A DNA stretch of 64,000 nt from Puniceibacterium sp. IMCC21224 (GTDB lineage Bacteria; Pseudomonadota; Alphaproteobacteria; Rhodobacterales; Rhodobacteraceae). The stretch is from positions 3,534,001 through 3,598,000 of the forward strand of contig NZ_LDPY01000001.1 in the NCBI RefSeq assembly GCF_001038505.1. The letters are read 5' to 3'. A program made the translations under genes and the position numbers. A model generated the notes under the pieces. That model did not search any database, had not been told where the DNA came from, and saw only the letters and a program-made list of their open reading frames with translations. This document shows positions 17,302 through 26,610 of this stretch, piece after piece (the stretch's first letter is position 1; every line of letters begins with the position of its first letter).

Positions 17302-18449
17302 CTATTCCTGCGCTTTTTGCTGCCCGCGTCGAAACCCTGCGCAACCAGATGCGCGCGGCAGGGGCCGAGGTGTTCCTGTGCGATCATGGCGAAATGCTGC
17401 ACTGGCTTTCAGGCTATACAGTGTCCGAAACGTTCTATCGCTGCGTGATCCTGCCGCTAGACAGCGATCCGGTATGGGTGCTGCGCGCGATTGACGAGGT
17501 GCCCTGCCGCGCCGCCACCTGGGTGCCCAACGTCATGGGATACCCCGATGATGCCGATGCCCACGCTGTTGTAGCGGACGTCCTGCGCCGCTTTTCTCCG
17601 ACTGTGATCGGTGCCGATTTCACGTCATACGGCTTTACCGCCTACACCCGCGACCGTCTAACCGACCTGTTGCCGGATGCGCGGTTCGTGAACCTTCACC
17701 AGGTATCCAACCGAATCCGCGCGGTGCTGGAACCCCAAGAGATTGCGAAAACTGCCGCTGCCGCACAGATCGCCGATGCAGCAATGGCTGCGATCGTTGC
17801 AGATCTTGCGCCAGGCATGCGCCCACGGGATGCCGCTGCCATCGCGGCGCAGCACTACCTGACCCATGGCGCAGACGATTACTGGGTCGGACCGATATCG
17901 GTGTCCCGCCGGGCGCATGACAGCGGGCATGGCATGGGGTTTCTTCATGCCACCCTTGCCGACGATCGGCTGGCCAAAGGCGACATCCTGCATGTCGAAC
18001 TTGTGCCTCGCGTGTCCTACTATTCTGCCCGCTTCATGCGGTCGATCTCGATCGGAGCGCCGGGCGACGCGCAAGTCGCAACAATGGCCCGTTTGGCTGA
18101 CCTTCAAGACCGCCAGTTCGCCGCGATCCACCCCGGAGCGGAGGCCGCACATGTCGACGCGATCTTACGCGATGCCATGCTCTCAGAGGGATTGCGCGAC
18201 AGCTATCCGAACATTACCGGCTATCAGCTTGGCCTCTATGCCAAGACACCCCGCTCGTCTGAGACAACGCTAAGCTTGCATCCCGGCGCCGACTGGACAT
18301 TCGAGGAAGGGCAGGTTTTCCATCTATACACCACCGCTCGCGGCCTCGCTCTGTCCGAAACGGTTACGATCACCAAGGACGGCTGCCAACGCCTGACATC
18401 CACGCCGCGACGCATCCTCGAAGCGGGCGAGCAGTTAAATGGCGGATAA
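17298..18449 (+). CDS. M24-like (creatinase/prolidase-fold) protein without metal ligands
   Basis: A protein of 383 residues with an N-terminal creatinase-like domain (about 1-140) and a C-terminal pita-bread domain. Positions that hold metal in Xaa-Pro peptidases are changed: the first Asp region reads GDILHVELVPRVSYYSARF instead of a D...D pair, the HGIG-type His region reads ITGYQLGLYAKTP, and the first late Glu is replaced (QVFHLYTTARG). Creatinase, which needs no metal, shows that such proteins can still be enzymes. It is the last gene of the ATGA-coupled transporter operon, which suggests a C-N hydrolase for the imported compound or a non-catalytic role. Confidence 0.75.
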   Translation: MTIPALFAARVETLRNQMRAAGAEVFLCDHGEMLHWLSGYTVSETFYRCVILPLDSDPVWVLRAIDEVPCRAATWVPNVMGYPDDADAHAVVADVLRRFSPTVIGADFTSYGFTAYTRDRLTDLLPDARFVNLHQVSNRIRAVLEPQEIAKTAAAAQIADAAMAAIVADLAPGMRPRDAAAIAAQHYLTHGADDYWVGPISVSRRAHDSGHGMGFLHATLADDRLAKGDILHVELVPRVSYYSARFMRSISIGAPGDAQVATMARLADLQDRQFAAIHPGAEAAHVDAILRDAMLSEGLRDSYPNITGYQLGLYAKTPRSSETTLSLHPGADWTFEEGQVFHLYTTARGLALSETVTITKDGCQRLTSTPRRILEAGEQLNGG

Positions 18450-18637
18450 TTGACGGCTTGACGTCTCGATATTCCAGATTTTCGCGTTCGACGTGTTCGA
18501 CATTTGACCATGGGGTCGGCAGGTCGACGGTGCTGCTGAAACCATTGACGGACCCGATTGCACATGCACACATTGGCCAATATTGCACCGCTACTGACCT
18601 GAGTGGCTGTGGCGAATGCCAACGTGGATGTGTCCGG

Positions 18638-19354
18638 CTAACGTCGCAGATGTGCCGCGACTTCCCGTCTCAGCCAGATTGGCAGTTCCACCGCAATTGC
18701 CCCACCACCGCGCTGAGAACTCACCACCCCCACGACCTGCCAGGCGCCGTCTTTGTTTTCGCGCAGCACTGGCCCCCCGGAATTGCCATTGATCACCGGG
18801 CACCCGACATACACCAATCCAACCGCAAATTGTGTCGCAGCGCAGTTGAAATCACCGCTCAGCAGATGAGGGGTTTTGCGGTGGTAGCCGATCAGAGCGA
18901 CCTCTGTTCCGTGCAAACCGCCCTCTTCGACCCGACCCAGCGGAATCGGAGTGACGTCATCTATCGGACTGTCCAGCACAACCAAAGCCACATCGTTGCG
19001 CGGGTGATGAGTGCCGTCCAAAGCATACGCGGGATGGCGCATTTCGCGTTTTGAATCGCGTGCAGCGATATAGTCTCCGCGCGACCAGCCGGCAACGAAC
19101 ACACGCCCGGAGTGCCCCGTTTCAGCAACGCAATGGGCTGCGGTGACAATCAGGTTCGGCGCAATCAGCGTTGCCGTGCACCCCTGCTGGGTGCGAAACC
19201 CCCCATGTCCAAGCCGCCCGATTGCGGGAAATTGCGCGGCAATCTCATCGGCCAGTGGCGGTAACGCCTCGATTTCAGCGGCAACAGGCAATGTGGCGGA
19301 GCCCATCCCAATCAGGATCGACCCGACGATCTGACAAAGGCTGTGACGCTGCAT
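18638..19354 (-). CDS. secreted trypsin-like serine protease (S1/PA clan)
   Basis: A 238-residue exported protease. The signal peptide follows ATG 19354 (CQIVGSILIGMGSATLPVAAE). The triad is clear: His in TAAHC, Asp in PRNDVALVVLD, and Ser in GNSGGPVL. Cys residues near TQQGCTAT and AAHC, and in FNCAATQ and YVGC, may form two disulfides. It acts in the periplasm or outside the cell. A longer frame reaches 19447 but lacks a signal peptide at its start. It stands alone. Confidence 0.88.
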   Translation of the reverse strand: MQRHSLCQIVGSILIGMGSATLPVAAEIEALPPLADEIAAQFPAIGRLGHGGFRTQQGCTATLIAPNLIVTAAHCVAETGHSGRVFVAGWSRGDYIAARDSKREMRHPAYALDGTHHPRNDVALVVLDSPIDDVTPIPLGRVEEGGLHGTEVALIGYHRKTPHLLSGDFNCAATQFAVGLVYVGCPVINGNSGGPVLRENKDGAWQVVGVVSSQRGGGAIAVELPIWLRREVAAHLRR

Positions 19355-19750
19355 CTTGCGGCCTGTTCGGTTGCTCTGATGGAAAACCGGCACGGGCTGC
19401 CGACACGGGCTGGTGGTTGGGTAGTAGTAGGTCAGTTTGAGACGCAAAAGGCGGATGCCCGCGTGTGGACGATATCAGCGGCTCTGTCTTTCAAATCACA
19501 CTTTCCTTACATCATTTTGCCCGAAATTGCATGTATTCCCTCCAGAGAGCCCCAGTTGGGATGGCTGCTGTCAAACCCAAATAGCCTGACCGGACGCGCA
19601 ATCAAGGTCGGCAAACGGCACGGTCCGGCCCGACAGCCGATTGACACAATGGTCACACCCGGCCATGAGCATCGCAAGCGCCCTAAAAAAGAGGCGAAAA
19701 CCCGCACGGCCTTTGATACGGTCGACGAAAAGAAAAATGCAGAGGCACGC
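19355..19750. other. 396-bp divergent intergenic region
   Basis: Between the protease start and the DUF484 gene. The plus-strand frame stays open from 19343 into the DUF484 gene, but the upstream part has no recognisable protein text and no good start signal, so I treat it as promoter DNA for both sides. No repeats or clear operators were noticed. Confidence 0.5.
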
Positions 19751-20458
19751 ATGAGCAGCAGACCCCAGATGGACGACACCCTGCGCGACACGATTATCTC
19801 GCGTCCCGATGTTATCCTGGAAGATCAGGATTTGATGCGGGCGCTGATCGCCGCCAACGAACGTTCGATGGGCGGCAATATCGTCGACCTGCGCGGCATC
19901 GCGATGGAACGCCTCGAAGCGCGGCTGGACCGGCTTGAGGACACGCATCGGTCGGTCATTGCCGCAGCCTATGAAAATCTCGCGGGGACCAATCAGATTC
20001 ATCGCGCCATTCTGCGAATGCTTGATCCCGTGGAATTCGAACCGTTCTTGCATAATCTTGGCAGCGAAGTGGCCGAAATCCTGCGGGTCGATTCGGTTCG
20101 TCTGGTGCTGGAAACCGTGCAGAAATACGAAGATCCGGCAGTTCAGCGGCTTGGCGACGTGCTGTCAGTGGCCGAAACCGGGTTTACCGACACCTATATC
20201 AACAGCCCGCGCCACGGACCGCTGCGTCAGGTTACACTGCGCCAGGTGCAGCACGGCGACGCCCGCATCTATGGCGACAAAGCCGACGAGATTCGATCCG
20301 AAGCTTTGCTGCGGCTCGACTTTGGCCTTGGTCGTCTGCCGGGCCTTCTGGTACTGGGGGCAGAGGATCCGCACCAGTTTACGCCGCAGCAAGGCACTGA
20401 TTTGTTGACATTTTTCGCCGGAGTGTTCGAACGGGCGATGCGCCGCTGGCTGGCATGA
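19751..20458 (+). CDS. DUF484 family protein
   Basis: Cytoplasmic protein of 235 residues. A helical N-terminal part (RDTIISRPDVILEDQDLMRAL, then RLEARLDRLEDTHRSVIAAAYENL, likely coiled coil) is followed by a GAF-like domain (VAEILRVDSVRLVLETVQ ... LLRLDFGLGRLPGLLVLGAED ... TFFAGVFERAMRRWL). DUF484 genes stand directly before xerC in many proteobacteria, and here the stop overlaps the xerC start (ATGA). The role is unknown. ATG 19751 was chosen because the family text starts there. Confidence 0.88.
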   Translation: MSSRPQMDDTLRDTIISRPDVILEDQDLMRALIAANERSMGGNIVDLRGIAMERLEARLDRLEDTHRSVIAAAYENLAGTNQIHRAILRMLDPVEFEPFLHNLGSEVAEILRVDSVRLVLETVQKYEDPAVQRLGDVLSVAETGFTDTYINSPRHGPLRQVTLRQVQHGDARIYGDKADEIRSEALLRLDFGLGRLPGLLVLGAEDPHQFTPQQGTDLLTFFAGVFERAMRRWLA

Positions 20459-21381
20459 CACTCGCCATCTCACCTCAGGCGCGCGACGCGCTCGAGGGGT
20501 GGCTTGCCTCTGCGCGTGCCCTCAAGGGGTCCGCCGAAAACACACTGACGGCCTATCGCACCGATGTGCTGGATTTTATTGCCTTCATGACGATGCATCA
20601 CGGCGGCGCGCAAGGATTGGGCCCGTTGTCGCGCCTTTCGGTTACCGACATGCGCGCCTGGATGGCACATTTGCGCGGGGGCGGCGCCAGTTCCCGATCA
20701 ATGGCGCGCAAGCTTTCGGCGGTGAAAACCTTTTACCGCTGGCTCGCCGCGCGCGAAGGGTTTGAACCAACCGCCGTGCTGACCACCCGGTCGCCGAAAT
20801 TTCAAAAGAAACTGCCGCGCCCGCTGACAGAAGACGCCGCCCGCGCGATGATCGACACCGTGGCACTGCAGTCGCAGACCGACTGGATCGGACTGCGTGA
20901 CACCGCAGTAATCACTCTGCTTTATGGCTGCGGACTGCGGATTTCCGAAGCATTGGGCATGCGCGGGCGCGACTTGCCCCTGACCGAGACGATGCGCATC
21001 ATCGGCAAGGGCGGCAAGGAACGCGTCGTGCCGGTGCTACCGGTCGCGCGCACGGCTGTCAGCCGCTACCTTGCTGCCTGTCCCTGGCCGGTTGAGGCCG
21101 ACACACCGATCTTTCGCGGCGCGCGCGGTGGTGCGCTGAACCCGCGGCTGATCCAGAAGGTGACGGAACAGGCGCGAATGCAGCTTGGCCTGCCCGCAAC
21201 CGCAACGCCACATGCCATGCGCCACAGCTTTGCCACGCATCTGCTTGAGGCGGGGGGCGATCTGCGCGCAATTCAGGAACTGCTGGGACATGCGTCGCTG
21301 TCGACAACACAAGCATATACATCGGTGGACACGCTGCACCTGATGAAGGTTTATGCCGCCACCCACCCCAAGGCGGGCTGA
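20455..21381 (+). CDS. xerC: tyrosine recombinase XerC
   Basis: Site-specific recombinase of 308 residues that resolves chromosome dimers at dif together with XerD. The N-terminal SAM-like domain covers about 5-105 and the catalytic domain the rest. Active-site text: GCGLRISEALGMRGRD (first Arg), GKGGKERVVPVL (Lys), HAMRHSFATHLLEAGGDLRAIQELLGHASLSTTQAYT (His-x-x-Arg, His and the Tyr nucleophile). It is translationally coupled to the DUF484 gene. Confidence 0.93.
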   Translation: MTLAISPQARDALEGWLASARALKGSAENTLTAYRTDVLDFIAFMTMHHGGAQGLGPLSRLSVTDMRAWMAHLRGGGASSRSMARKLSAVKTFYRWLAAREGFEPTAVLTTRSPKFQKKLPRPLTEDAARAMIDTVALQSQTDWIGLRDTAVITLLYGCGLRISEALGMRGRDLPLTETMRIIGKGGKERVVPVLPVARTAVSRYLAACPWPVEADTPIFRGARGGALNPRLIQKVTEQARMQLGLPATATPHAMRHSFATHLLEAGGDLRAIQELLGHASLSTTQAYTSVDTLHLMKVYAATHPKAG

Positions 21382-21385
21382 ACCG

Positions 21386-22006
21386 ATGCACCCCAATCCG
21401 GTCTTTCATTCGGCCGACCACGCCAAAGATATCGCCGTTGCGCGCCAGCGCGGTTTTGGCATGCTGGCGCTCAGTGCCCAGGGCGCGCCGCTGCTGTCTC
21501 ATATCCCATTCCTCTTGTCCGAAGATGGTCGCGAGGCGGATCTGCATCTGGTTCGATCAAACCCGATTGCCCGCCTCAAAGGTCCGCAACCGGCGCGGCT
21601 GGCGGTGACTGGGCCTGACAGCTACATTTCACCGGACTGGTATGGGTTGGACGATCAGGTGCCAACATGGAATTATGTCGCGATCCAGCTGACCGGCACA
21701 TTGGAGCCGCTGCCCGACACCGCGATGCGCGACATGCTTGACCGTCAGTCGGCGGCGTACGAGGCGCGGCTTGCCCCGAAACCCGCCTGGACTACGTCCA
21801 AAATGACGCCCGAGGCGCTGAGCCGCCTGATGCGGATGATCCTGCCGTTTCGCCTGCACGTGGCCGATATTTCCGCCACTTGGAAACTGGGTCAGAACAA
21901 ACCCGACGCGGCGCGCCACAGTGCCGCCGACGGCGCGCAAAATGCCGGACTGGGCAACGACACGCCGACCCTCGCGGCGCTGATGCGCGAACCGCCAAAG
22001 CTCTAG
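21386..22006 (+). CDS. PaiB-like FMN-binding protein
   Basis: Protein of 206 residues with the split-barrel flavin-binding fold of the PaiB/protease synthase regulator family: HPNPVFHSADHAKDIAVARQRGFGMLAL, PLLSHIPFLL, SYISPDWYGLDDQVPTWNYVAIQLTGTLEPL, and the tail ISATWKLGQNKPDAARHSAADG. Family members bind FMN or haem and are often annotated as transcriptional regulators. It starts five bases after the xerC stop. Confidence 0.85.
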   Translation: MHPNPVFHSADHAKDIAVARQRGFGMLALSAQGAPLLSHIPFLLSEDGREADLHLVRSNPIARLKGPQPARLAVTGPDSYISPDWYGLDDQVPTWNYVAIQLTGTLEPLPDTAMRDMLDRQSAAYEARLAPKPAWTTSKMTPEALSRLMRMILPFRLHVADISATWKLGQNKPDAARHSAADGAQNAGLGNDTPTLAALMREPPKL

Positions 22007-22104
22007 GCTGTGGTACTATCCGTGCCCCCTTTCCTTTGTCCTGTCGCTGTCGCACTCTGCCGCCAGAACCACCCGCATCGCTGCACGACAAAGGAATACT
22101 GTCT

Positions 22105-22710
22105 ATGAAACTGCTCAAATCCGGCGCGTCGCCATTTGTCCGCAAGGTCATGATCACTCTGCACGAAACCGGCCAGCTTGGTGACGTGGAACTGGTGGAT
22201 GTCGCGGCATCCCCGATGATCCCCGACGCCACGCTGGTCACCGCCAACCCCGTCGGCAAGATCCCGGCGCTGACGCGCGAAGATGGCCCGACGCTGTATG
22301 ACAGCCGGGTGATCTGCCGCTATCTGGACCACCGCGCCAGCGCCGGTCTGTACCCCGAAAACCGCATTTGGGAGGTTCTCACACTCGAAGCCACGGCGGA
22401 CGGCATCATGGATGCTGCTGTGCTGATGGTTTACGAGGCGCGGTTCAAACCCGAGGCTCAGCAATCACCCGAGTGGATCGAAGCGCAATGGACGAAAGTG
22501 GCTCGTGCTCTGGACGCGCTTGGGTCCCGCTGGATGAGCCATCTGCACGGCCCACTCGACATCAGCCATATCGGCATCGCCGCCGCGCTGTCCTATCTGG
22601 ATTTCCGGCACGGCGCACGAGACTGGCGTGCAGGCCGCGACGCTTTGGCCGCATGGCACAAGGGATTCGCGCAGCGCCCGTCGATGATTGCGACGCAGCC
22701 CCCGGCCTGA
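22105..22710 (+). CDS. glutathione S-transferase
   Basis: Soluble protein of 201 residues. The N-terminal thioredoxin-like domain (about 1-80) has the glutathione site SPFVRKV (Ser rather than Cys or Tyr in the catalytic place), NPVGKIPAL with the cis-Pro, and YDSRVICRYL. An alpha-helical C-terminal domain follows. It resembles the E. coli YibF/beta-class group. ATG 22105 has AAGGAA ahead. The substrate is unknown. Confidence 0.88.
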   Translation: MKLLKSGASPFVRKVMITLHETGQLGDVELVDVAASPMIPDATLVTANPVGKIPALTREDGPTLYDSRVICRYLDHRASAGLYPENRIWEVLTLEATADGIMDAAVLMVYEARFKPEAQQSPEWIEAQWTKVARALDALGSRWMSHLHGPLDISHIGIAAALSYLDFRHGARDWRAGRDALAAWHKGFAQRPSMIATQPPA

Positions 22711-22725
22711 AGGCGGCCACCACGG

Positions 22726-22746
22726 CCGGCCCCATCGCAGGGCCGG
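22726..22746. terminator. hairpin between convergent gst and outer-membrane protein genes
   Basis: A 7-bp GC stem (CCGGCCC / GGGCCGG) with a 7-base loop and no T run lies between two convergent genes. A terminator function for either side is possible. Confidence 0.4.
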
Positions 22747-22761
22747 TCACCGGCTAAAAGT

Positions 22762-23430
22762 TCAGAATTTCAGCGACAGACCAAAGTTAAGCGCATTGGT
22801 CTTGATATCAGAATTGAACGAGCCGCCACCGTCAAGATCGGCCTCGTTGCTGGAATAGACAAACTGATATTCCCCAAACACCGCAAACCGTTCGTTCAGA
22901 TCATAGCTCGCCCCGGCGATCAGCCGCACGGCGGGGCCGGTGACCTGATAGCCAAAGGTCTTGTCGCCCGCGGCCGTCTCGATATCCACATGGGGAATCG
23001 CCAGGCCCAGACCGCCGCCGACATAGGGCGTCAGACCCTTCCATTGGTCCGGCCAGCGCCGCAGCGCATTGAGTGTGACGATATTTAACCCGTCGGTCAG
23101 CTCAAGCCGGTCGAATCCCAGCGCGGCGCGCTCATCGTCCGGGGCGTAAACCTTGGTATGGGTGAATTCCAGGCCGAAACCGAATCGCTCGTTGCGCCAC
23201 CAGGTGCCGCGCACACCGTAATAGGGCGGCATCTCGAATGAGCGCCCTTCCCAGCCGATCAGTGCGTCATAATCGCCGCCACCGGGATAATCGCCCGAAA
23301 TACGGCTATGCGGCGCTGTTTGCCAGCCGGTATAGACAGACACTTCCATGTCCTGCGCCACGGCCGGAGCCGCCAAATAGCCACAAATCACAGCCAACGC
23401 TACAACTTTGGCCTGCAAACCGTGTCTCAT
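22762..23430 (-). CDS. outer-membrane beta-barrel protein
   Basis: Exported protein of 222 residues: signal peptide ([22 protein letters not shown]), then alternating strands rich in aromatic residues ([79 protein letters not shown]) and a terminal Phe in LNFGLSLKF, as in barrels inserted by BamA. The WQTAPHS start recalls alphaproteobacterial lipid A oxidase (LpxQ)-like barrels, but I would not assign that activity. Confidence 0.8.
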   Translation of the reverse strand: MRHGLQAKVVALAVICGYLAAPAVAQDMEVSVYTGWQTAPHSRISGDYPGGGDYDALIGWEGRSFEMPPYYGVRGTWWRNERFGFGLEFTHTKVYAPDDERAALGFDRLELTDGLNIVTLNALRRWPDQWKGLTPYVGGGLGLAIPHVDIETAAGDKTFGYQVTGPAVRLIAGASYDLNERFAVFGEYQFVYSSNEADLDGGGSFNSDIKTNALNFGLSLKF

Positions 23431-23646
23431 GTCTCACCTGTACTTACGTGTCATCCCACCGCACACATATAGCCCCCTTGGGCGTCTCGCAACCGCGACA
23501 CATCGGCCCTTTTGCCGAACACGCAGTTTTGATTCTGGACGCACCCCCACTAGCCAGTTAAATACCCGCCGGTAAGGCTGTGGTATCCCCATGGCATATC
23601 TTTTTGACTCGGCTGCGAAATGCCGCCCAGGAATGGAGTAAACCTC

Positions 23647-24210
23647 GTGTCACACGCAGACGATCACGCAGGCACCCGCAGGGACTTTCTCTACTATGCG
23701 ACTGCCGGAGCCGGAGCCGTCACCGCCGGTGCAGCCATCTGGCCTCTGGTCAACCAGATGAACCCATCCGCCGACGTGCGCGCCCTGTCGTCGATCCGTG
23801 TCGATATCGGCGGCGTCATCGAGGGCACACAGCTCACGGTCAAGTGGCTGGGCAAACCGGTATTCATCCGTCACCGCACCGAAACCGAGATTGAAGAAGG
23901 CAAGGCTGTGCCGCTGTCCGATCTGATCGACACCAACGCGCGCAACGCCAATATCGCCGACAGCGCCGATGCGACGGATGCGAACCGCGCTATGGACGGT
24001 CAGGAAAAATGGCTGGTGATGATGGGGGTCTGCACCCACTTGGGCTGTGTGCCGCTGGGTGACGGTGCCGGCGACTATGATGGCTGGTTCTGCCCCTGCC
24101 ACGGGTCGCACTACGACACCGCCGGGCGTATCCGCCAGGGACCGGCCCCACAAAACCTGCACGTTCCCCCCGCTGCCTTTGACGGCGAAACAACAATCGT
24201 TCTCGGATAA
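23647..24210 (+). CDS. petA: ubiquinol-cytochrome c reductase Rieske iron-sulfur subunit
   Basis: Membrane-anchored Rieske protein of 187 residues with a Tat-type anchor ([20 protein letters not shown]). The 2Fe-2S ligands sit in CTHLGC (129-134) and CPCHGSHYD (149-157), both with the disulfide Cys. It transfers electrons from ubiquinol to cytochrome c1 in the bc1 complex. The GTG at 23647 has GGAG eight bases ahead and starts the typical MSHAD text. It is the first gene of petABC. Confidence 0.96.
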   Translation: MSHADDHAGTRRDFLYYATAGAGAVTAGAAIWPLVNQMNPSADVRALSSIRVDIGGVIEGTQLTVKWLGKPVFIRHRTETEIEEGKAVPLSDLIDTNARNANIADSADATDANRAMDGQEKWLVMMGVCTHLGCVPLGDGAGDYDGWFCPCHGSHYDTAGRIRQGPAPQNLHVPPAAFDGETTIVLG

Positions 24211-24221
24211 GGGAGAGAGAG

Positions 24222-25571
24222 ATGGCTGGAATTCCTCACGACCATTACGAACCGAAATCCGGGCCCGAGAAGTGGCTTCACAGCCGCCTGCCCGTTCTCG
24301 GCGTACTTTATGACACGATCATGATCCCCACACCCAAGAACCTGAACTGGATGTGGATCTGGGGCATCGTGCTGACCTTTACGCTGGTGTTGCAAATCGC
24401 CACCGGCATCACCCTGGTGATGCATTACACGCCTGACGCCGATCTGGCCTTTGCCAGTGTTGAGCACATCATGCGCGATGTGAACGGCGGCTGGGCCCTG
24501 CGCTACATGCACGCCAACGGCGCATCGCTGTTCTTTGTCGCGGTCTACGCCCACCTGTTCCGCGGTCTTTACTATGGTTCGTACAAGGAACCGCGCGAGA
24601 TCACATGGATCATCGGTATCCTGATCTACCTGCTGATGATGGGCACTGCCTTTATGGGCTATGTTCTGCCCTGGGGTCAGATGTCGTTCTGGGGTGCCAC
24701 GGTCATCACCGGCCTCTTTGGTGCGATCCCGCTGATCGGTGAGCCAATCCAGACCTGGCTGCTGGGTGGACCGGCGGTGGACAATGCCACGCTGACGCGC
24801 TTTTTCTCGCTGCACTATCTGTTCCCGTTTGTGATTGCGGGTCTGGTGATCGTGCATATCTGGGCCTTCCACACGACGGGCAACAACAACCCCACGGGTG
24901 TTGAGGTGCGTCGCGGATCCAAGGCCGAGGCCGAGAAAGACACCCTGCCGTTCTGGCCCTACTTCGTGATGAAAGACCTTTTCGCGCTGGCAGTTATCCT
25001 GACAATCTACTTTGCCATCGTCGGCTTCATGCCGAACTTCCTTGGCCACCCCGACAACTATATCGAGGCGAATCCGCTGGCGACGCCAGCGCATATCGTG
25101 CCGGAATGGTACTTCCTGCCGTTCTACGCCATCCTGCGCGCCTTTACCGCTGACGTCTGGGTGGTTCAGATCGCATCCTTCGTGACTGCGGGTATCGTTG
25201 ACGCCAAATTCTTTGGAGTTCTGGCGATGTTCGGCGCAATCGCCGTGATGGCGCTGGCCCCCTGGCTAGACACGTCTTCGGTGCGTTCGGGCCGGTATCG
25301 CCCGATGTTCAAATGGTGGTTCGCGCTGCTGGTGGTGGACTTCATTGTCCTGATGTGGGTCGGCGCCATGCCGGCGGAAGAGCCATATAAGTCGATCTCG
25401 CTGATCGCTGCGGCCTACTGGTTCGGCTATTTCCTGATCATCCTGCCGCTGCTGGGTGTAATCGAAAAACCGACAGCTCAGCCCGCCACCATCGAGGATG
25501 ACTTTGCCAGCCAGTACGGCAAATCCTCCGACGCCGAAGGTGGAGCCACCGCCTCCACTCCGGCCGAGTAA
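24222..25571 (+). CDS. petB: cytochrome b of the bc1 complex
   Basis: Integral membrane protein of 449 residues with eight helices and two haems. Haem-ligand His residues are seen in [23 protein letters not shown] and [23 protein letters not shown]. The quinol-oxidation loop has PEWY ([14 protein letters not shown]). A polar C-terminal extension ([22 protein letters not shown]) is usual in this group. It starts 11 bases after petA. Confidence 0.96.
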   Translation: MAGIPHDHYEPKSGPEKWLHSRLPVLGVLYDTIMIPTPKNLNWMWIWGIVLTFTLVLQIATGITLVMHYTPDADLAFASVEHIMRDVNGGWALRYMHANGASLFFVAVYAHLFRGLYYGSYKEPREITWIIGILIYLLMMGTAFMGYVLPWGQMSFWGATVITGLFGAIPLIGEPIQTWLLGGPAVDNATLTRFFSLHYLFPFVIAGLVIVHIWAFHTTGNNNPTGVEVRRGSKAEAEKDTLPFWPYFVMKDLFALAVILTIYFAIVGFMPNFLGHPDNYIEANPLATPAHIVPEWYFLPFYAILRAFTADVWVVQIASFVTAGIVDAKFFGVLAMFGAIAVMALAPWLDTSSVRSGRYRPMFKWWFALLVVDFIVLMWVGAMPAEEPYKSISLIAAAYWFGYFLIILPLLGVIEKPTAQPATIEDDFASQYGKSSDAEGGATASTPAE

Positions 25572-25591
25572 GACAAGAAGGATCTGAACCC

Positions 25592-26383
25592 ATGTTCAAG
25601 AAACTCGCTCTCGCGGCCCCTCTGGCCCTGGCCCTGATGTCCGGTGGCGCATTTGCCGCCGGCGACGAGGCCCATGTCGAGGATTTTGCCTTCTCGTTTG
25701 AGGGCCCCTTTGGCAGCTATGATCAGGCACAGCTGCAGCGCGGCCTGCAAATCTATACCGAGGTTTGCGCGGCCTGCCACGGGCTACGGTATGTCCCGCT
25801 GCGGACCCTGTCTGCCGAAGACGGTCCGGGCATTCCCGAAGATCAGGTTCGCGCCTATGCGGATCAGAATATCCAGGTGTTCGACGCCGAGCTGGACGAT
25901 TTCCGCGCCGCCAAGCCGGCCGACAATTTCCCGCACAACACCGCTGCGAACGCGCCGGACCTGTCGCTGATGGCCAAAAGCCGCGCGGGTTTTCACGGCC
26001 CCTACGGCACCGGTATCAACCAGCTACTTAAGGGGATCGGCGGACCGGAATACATTGCTTCGCTACTCAACGGGTATACCGGTGAGACCAAAGAGCAGGC
26101 TGGTTCTGTGTTCTACGAAAATCACGCCTTCCCGGGGGGCTGGATCTCAATGCCGCCGCCGCTGCTGGGTGATGATGTAGAATATGCCGACGGGCATTCG
26201 ACCGATCTGCACCATGAGGCAATGGATGTCGCCGCGTTCCTGATGTGGACCGCAGAGCCCAAGATGATGGCCCGCAAACAGGCCGGTTTTGCCGGTGTGT
26301 TGTTCCTGACGGTGCTGTCGGTGCTGCTGTACCTGACGAACAAGCGTATCTGGGCAGGTGTCAAAAACAAAAAGGTCGCCTGA
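25592..26383 (+). CDS. petC: cytochrome c1 of the bc1 complex
   Basis: Periplasmic haem protein of 263 residues: signal peptide ([14 protein letters not shown]), haem-binding CAACH at 59-63, the distal Met in [17 protein letters not shown], and a C-terminal anchor helix ([21 protein letters not shown]). It passes electrons from the Rieske centre to cytochrome c2 or cy. It is the last gene of the operon and is followed by a terminator. Confidence 0.95.
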   Translation: MFKKLALAAPLALALMSGGAFAAGDEAHVEDFAFSFEGPFGSYDQAQLQRGLQIYTEVCAACHGLRYVPLRTLSAEDGPGIPEDQVRAYADQNIQVFDAELDDFRAAKPADNFPHNTAANAPDLSLMAKSRAGFHGPYGTGINQLLKGIGGPEYIASLLNGYTGETKEQAGSVFYENHAFPGGWISMPPPLLGDDVEYADGHSTDLHHEAMDVAAFLMWTAEPKMMARKQAGFAGVLFLTVLSVLLYLTNKRIWAGVKNKKVA

Positions 26384-26425
26384 GCCGTCGGCTCACCACC
26401 TCCCTTTTTAATGCGATCTTCATCC

Positions 26426-26455
26426 AAGGCCCCGCCCCAACCGGCGGGGCCTTTT
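26426..26455 (+). terminator. intrinsic terminator of petABC
   Basis: An 11-bp stem (AAGGCCCCGCC / GGCGGGGCCTT) with a 6-base loop, ending in TTTT, lies 43 bases after petC. Confidence 0.85.
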
Positions 26456-26610
26456 GCTATGCTACACTTGTGATTGATAGGACAGGCGACCCCGTGTCCC
26501 GACTGGCGCATCAGTTATCCCACTGTCAGTTTCCGACAGAAACGTCGCAGTCAGCCCAGACGCGACTTTCGGCCCTGCCTATTCCCTAAGCAAAACCGGA
26601 AAGAGCCGAT

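Noticed and set aside
24111..25094. Long minus-strand open frame across petB
   Set aside because: It is the antisense shadow of cytochrome b, whose own text is fully conserved-looking; the antisense protein is low-complexity in His and Arg.
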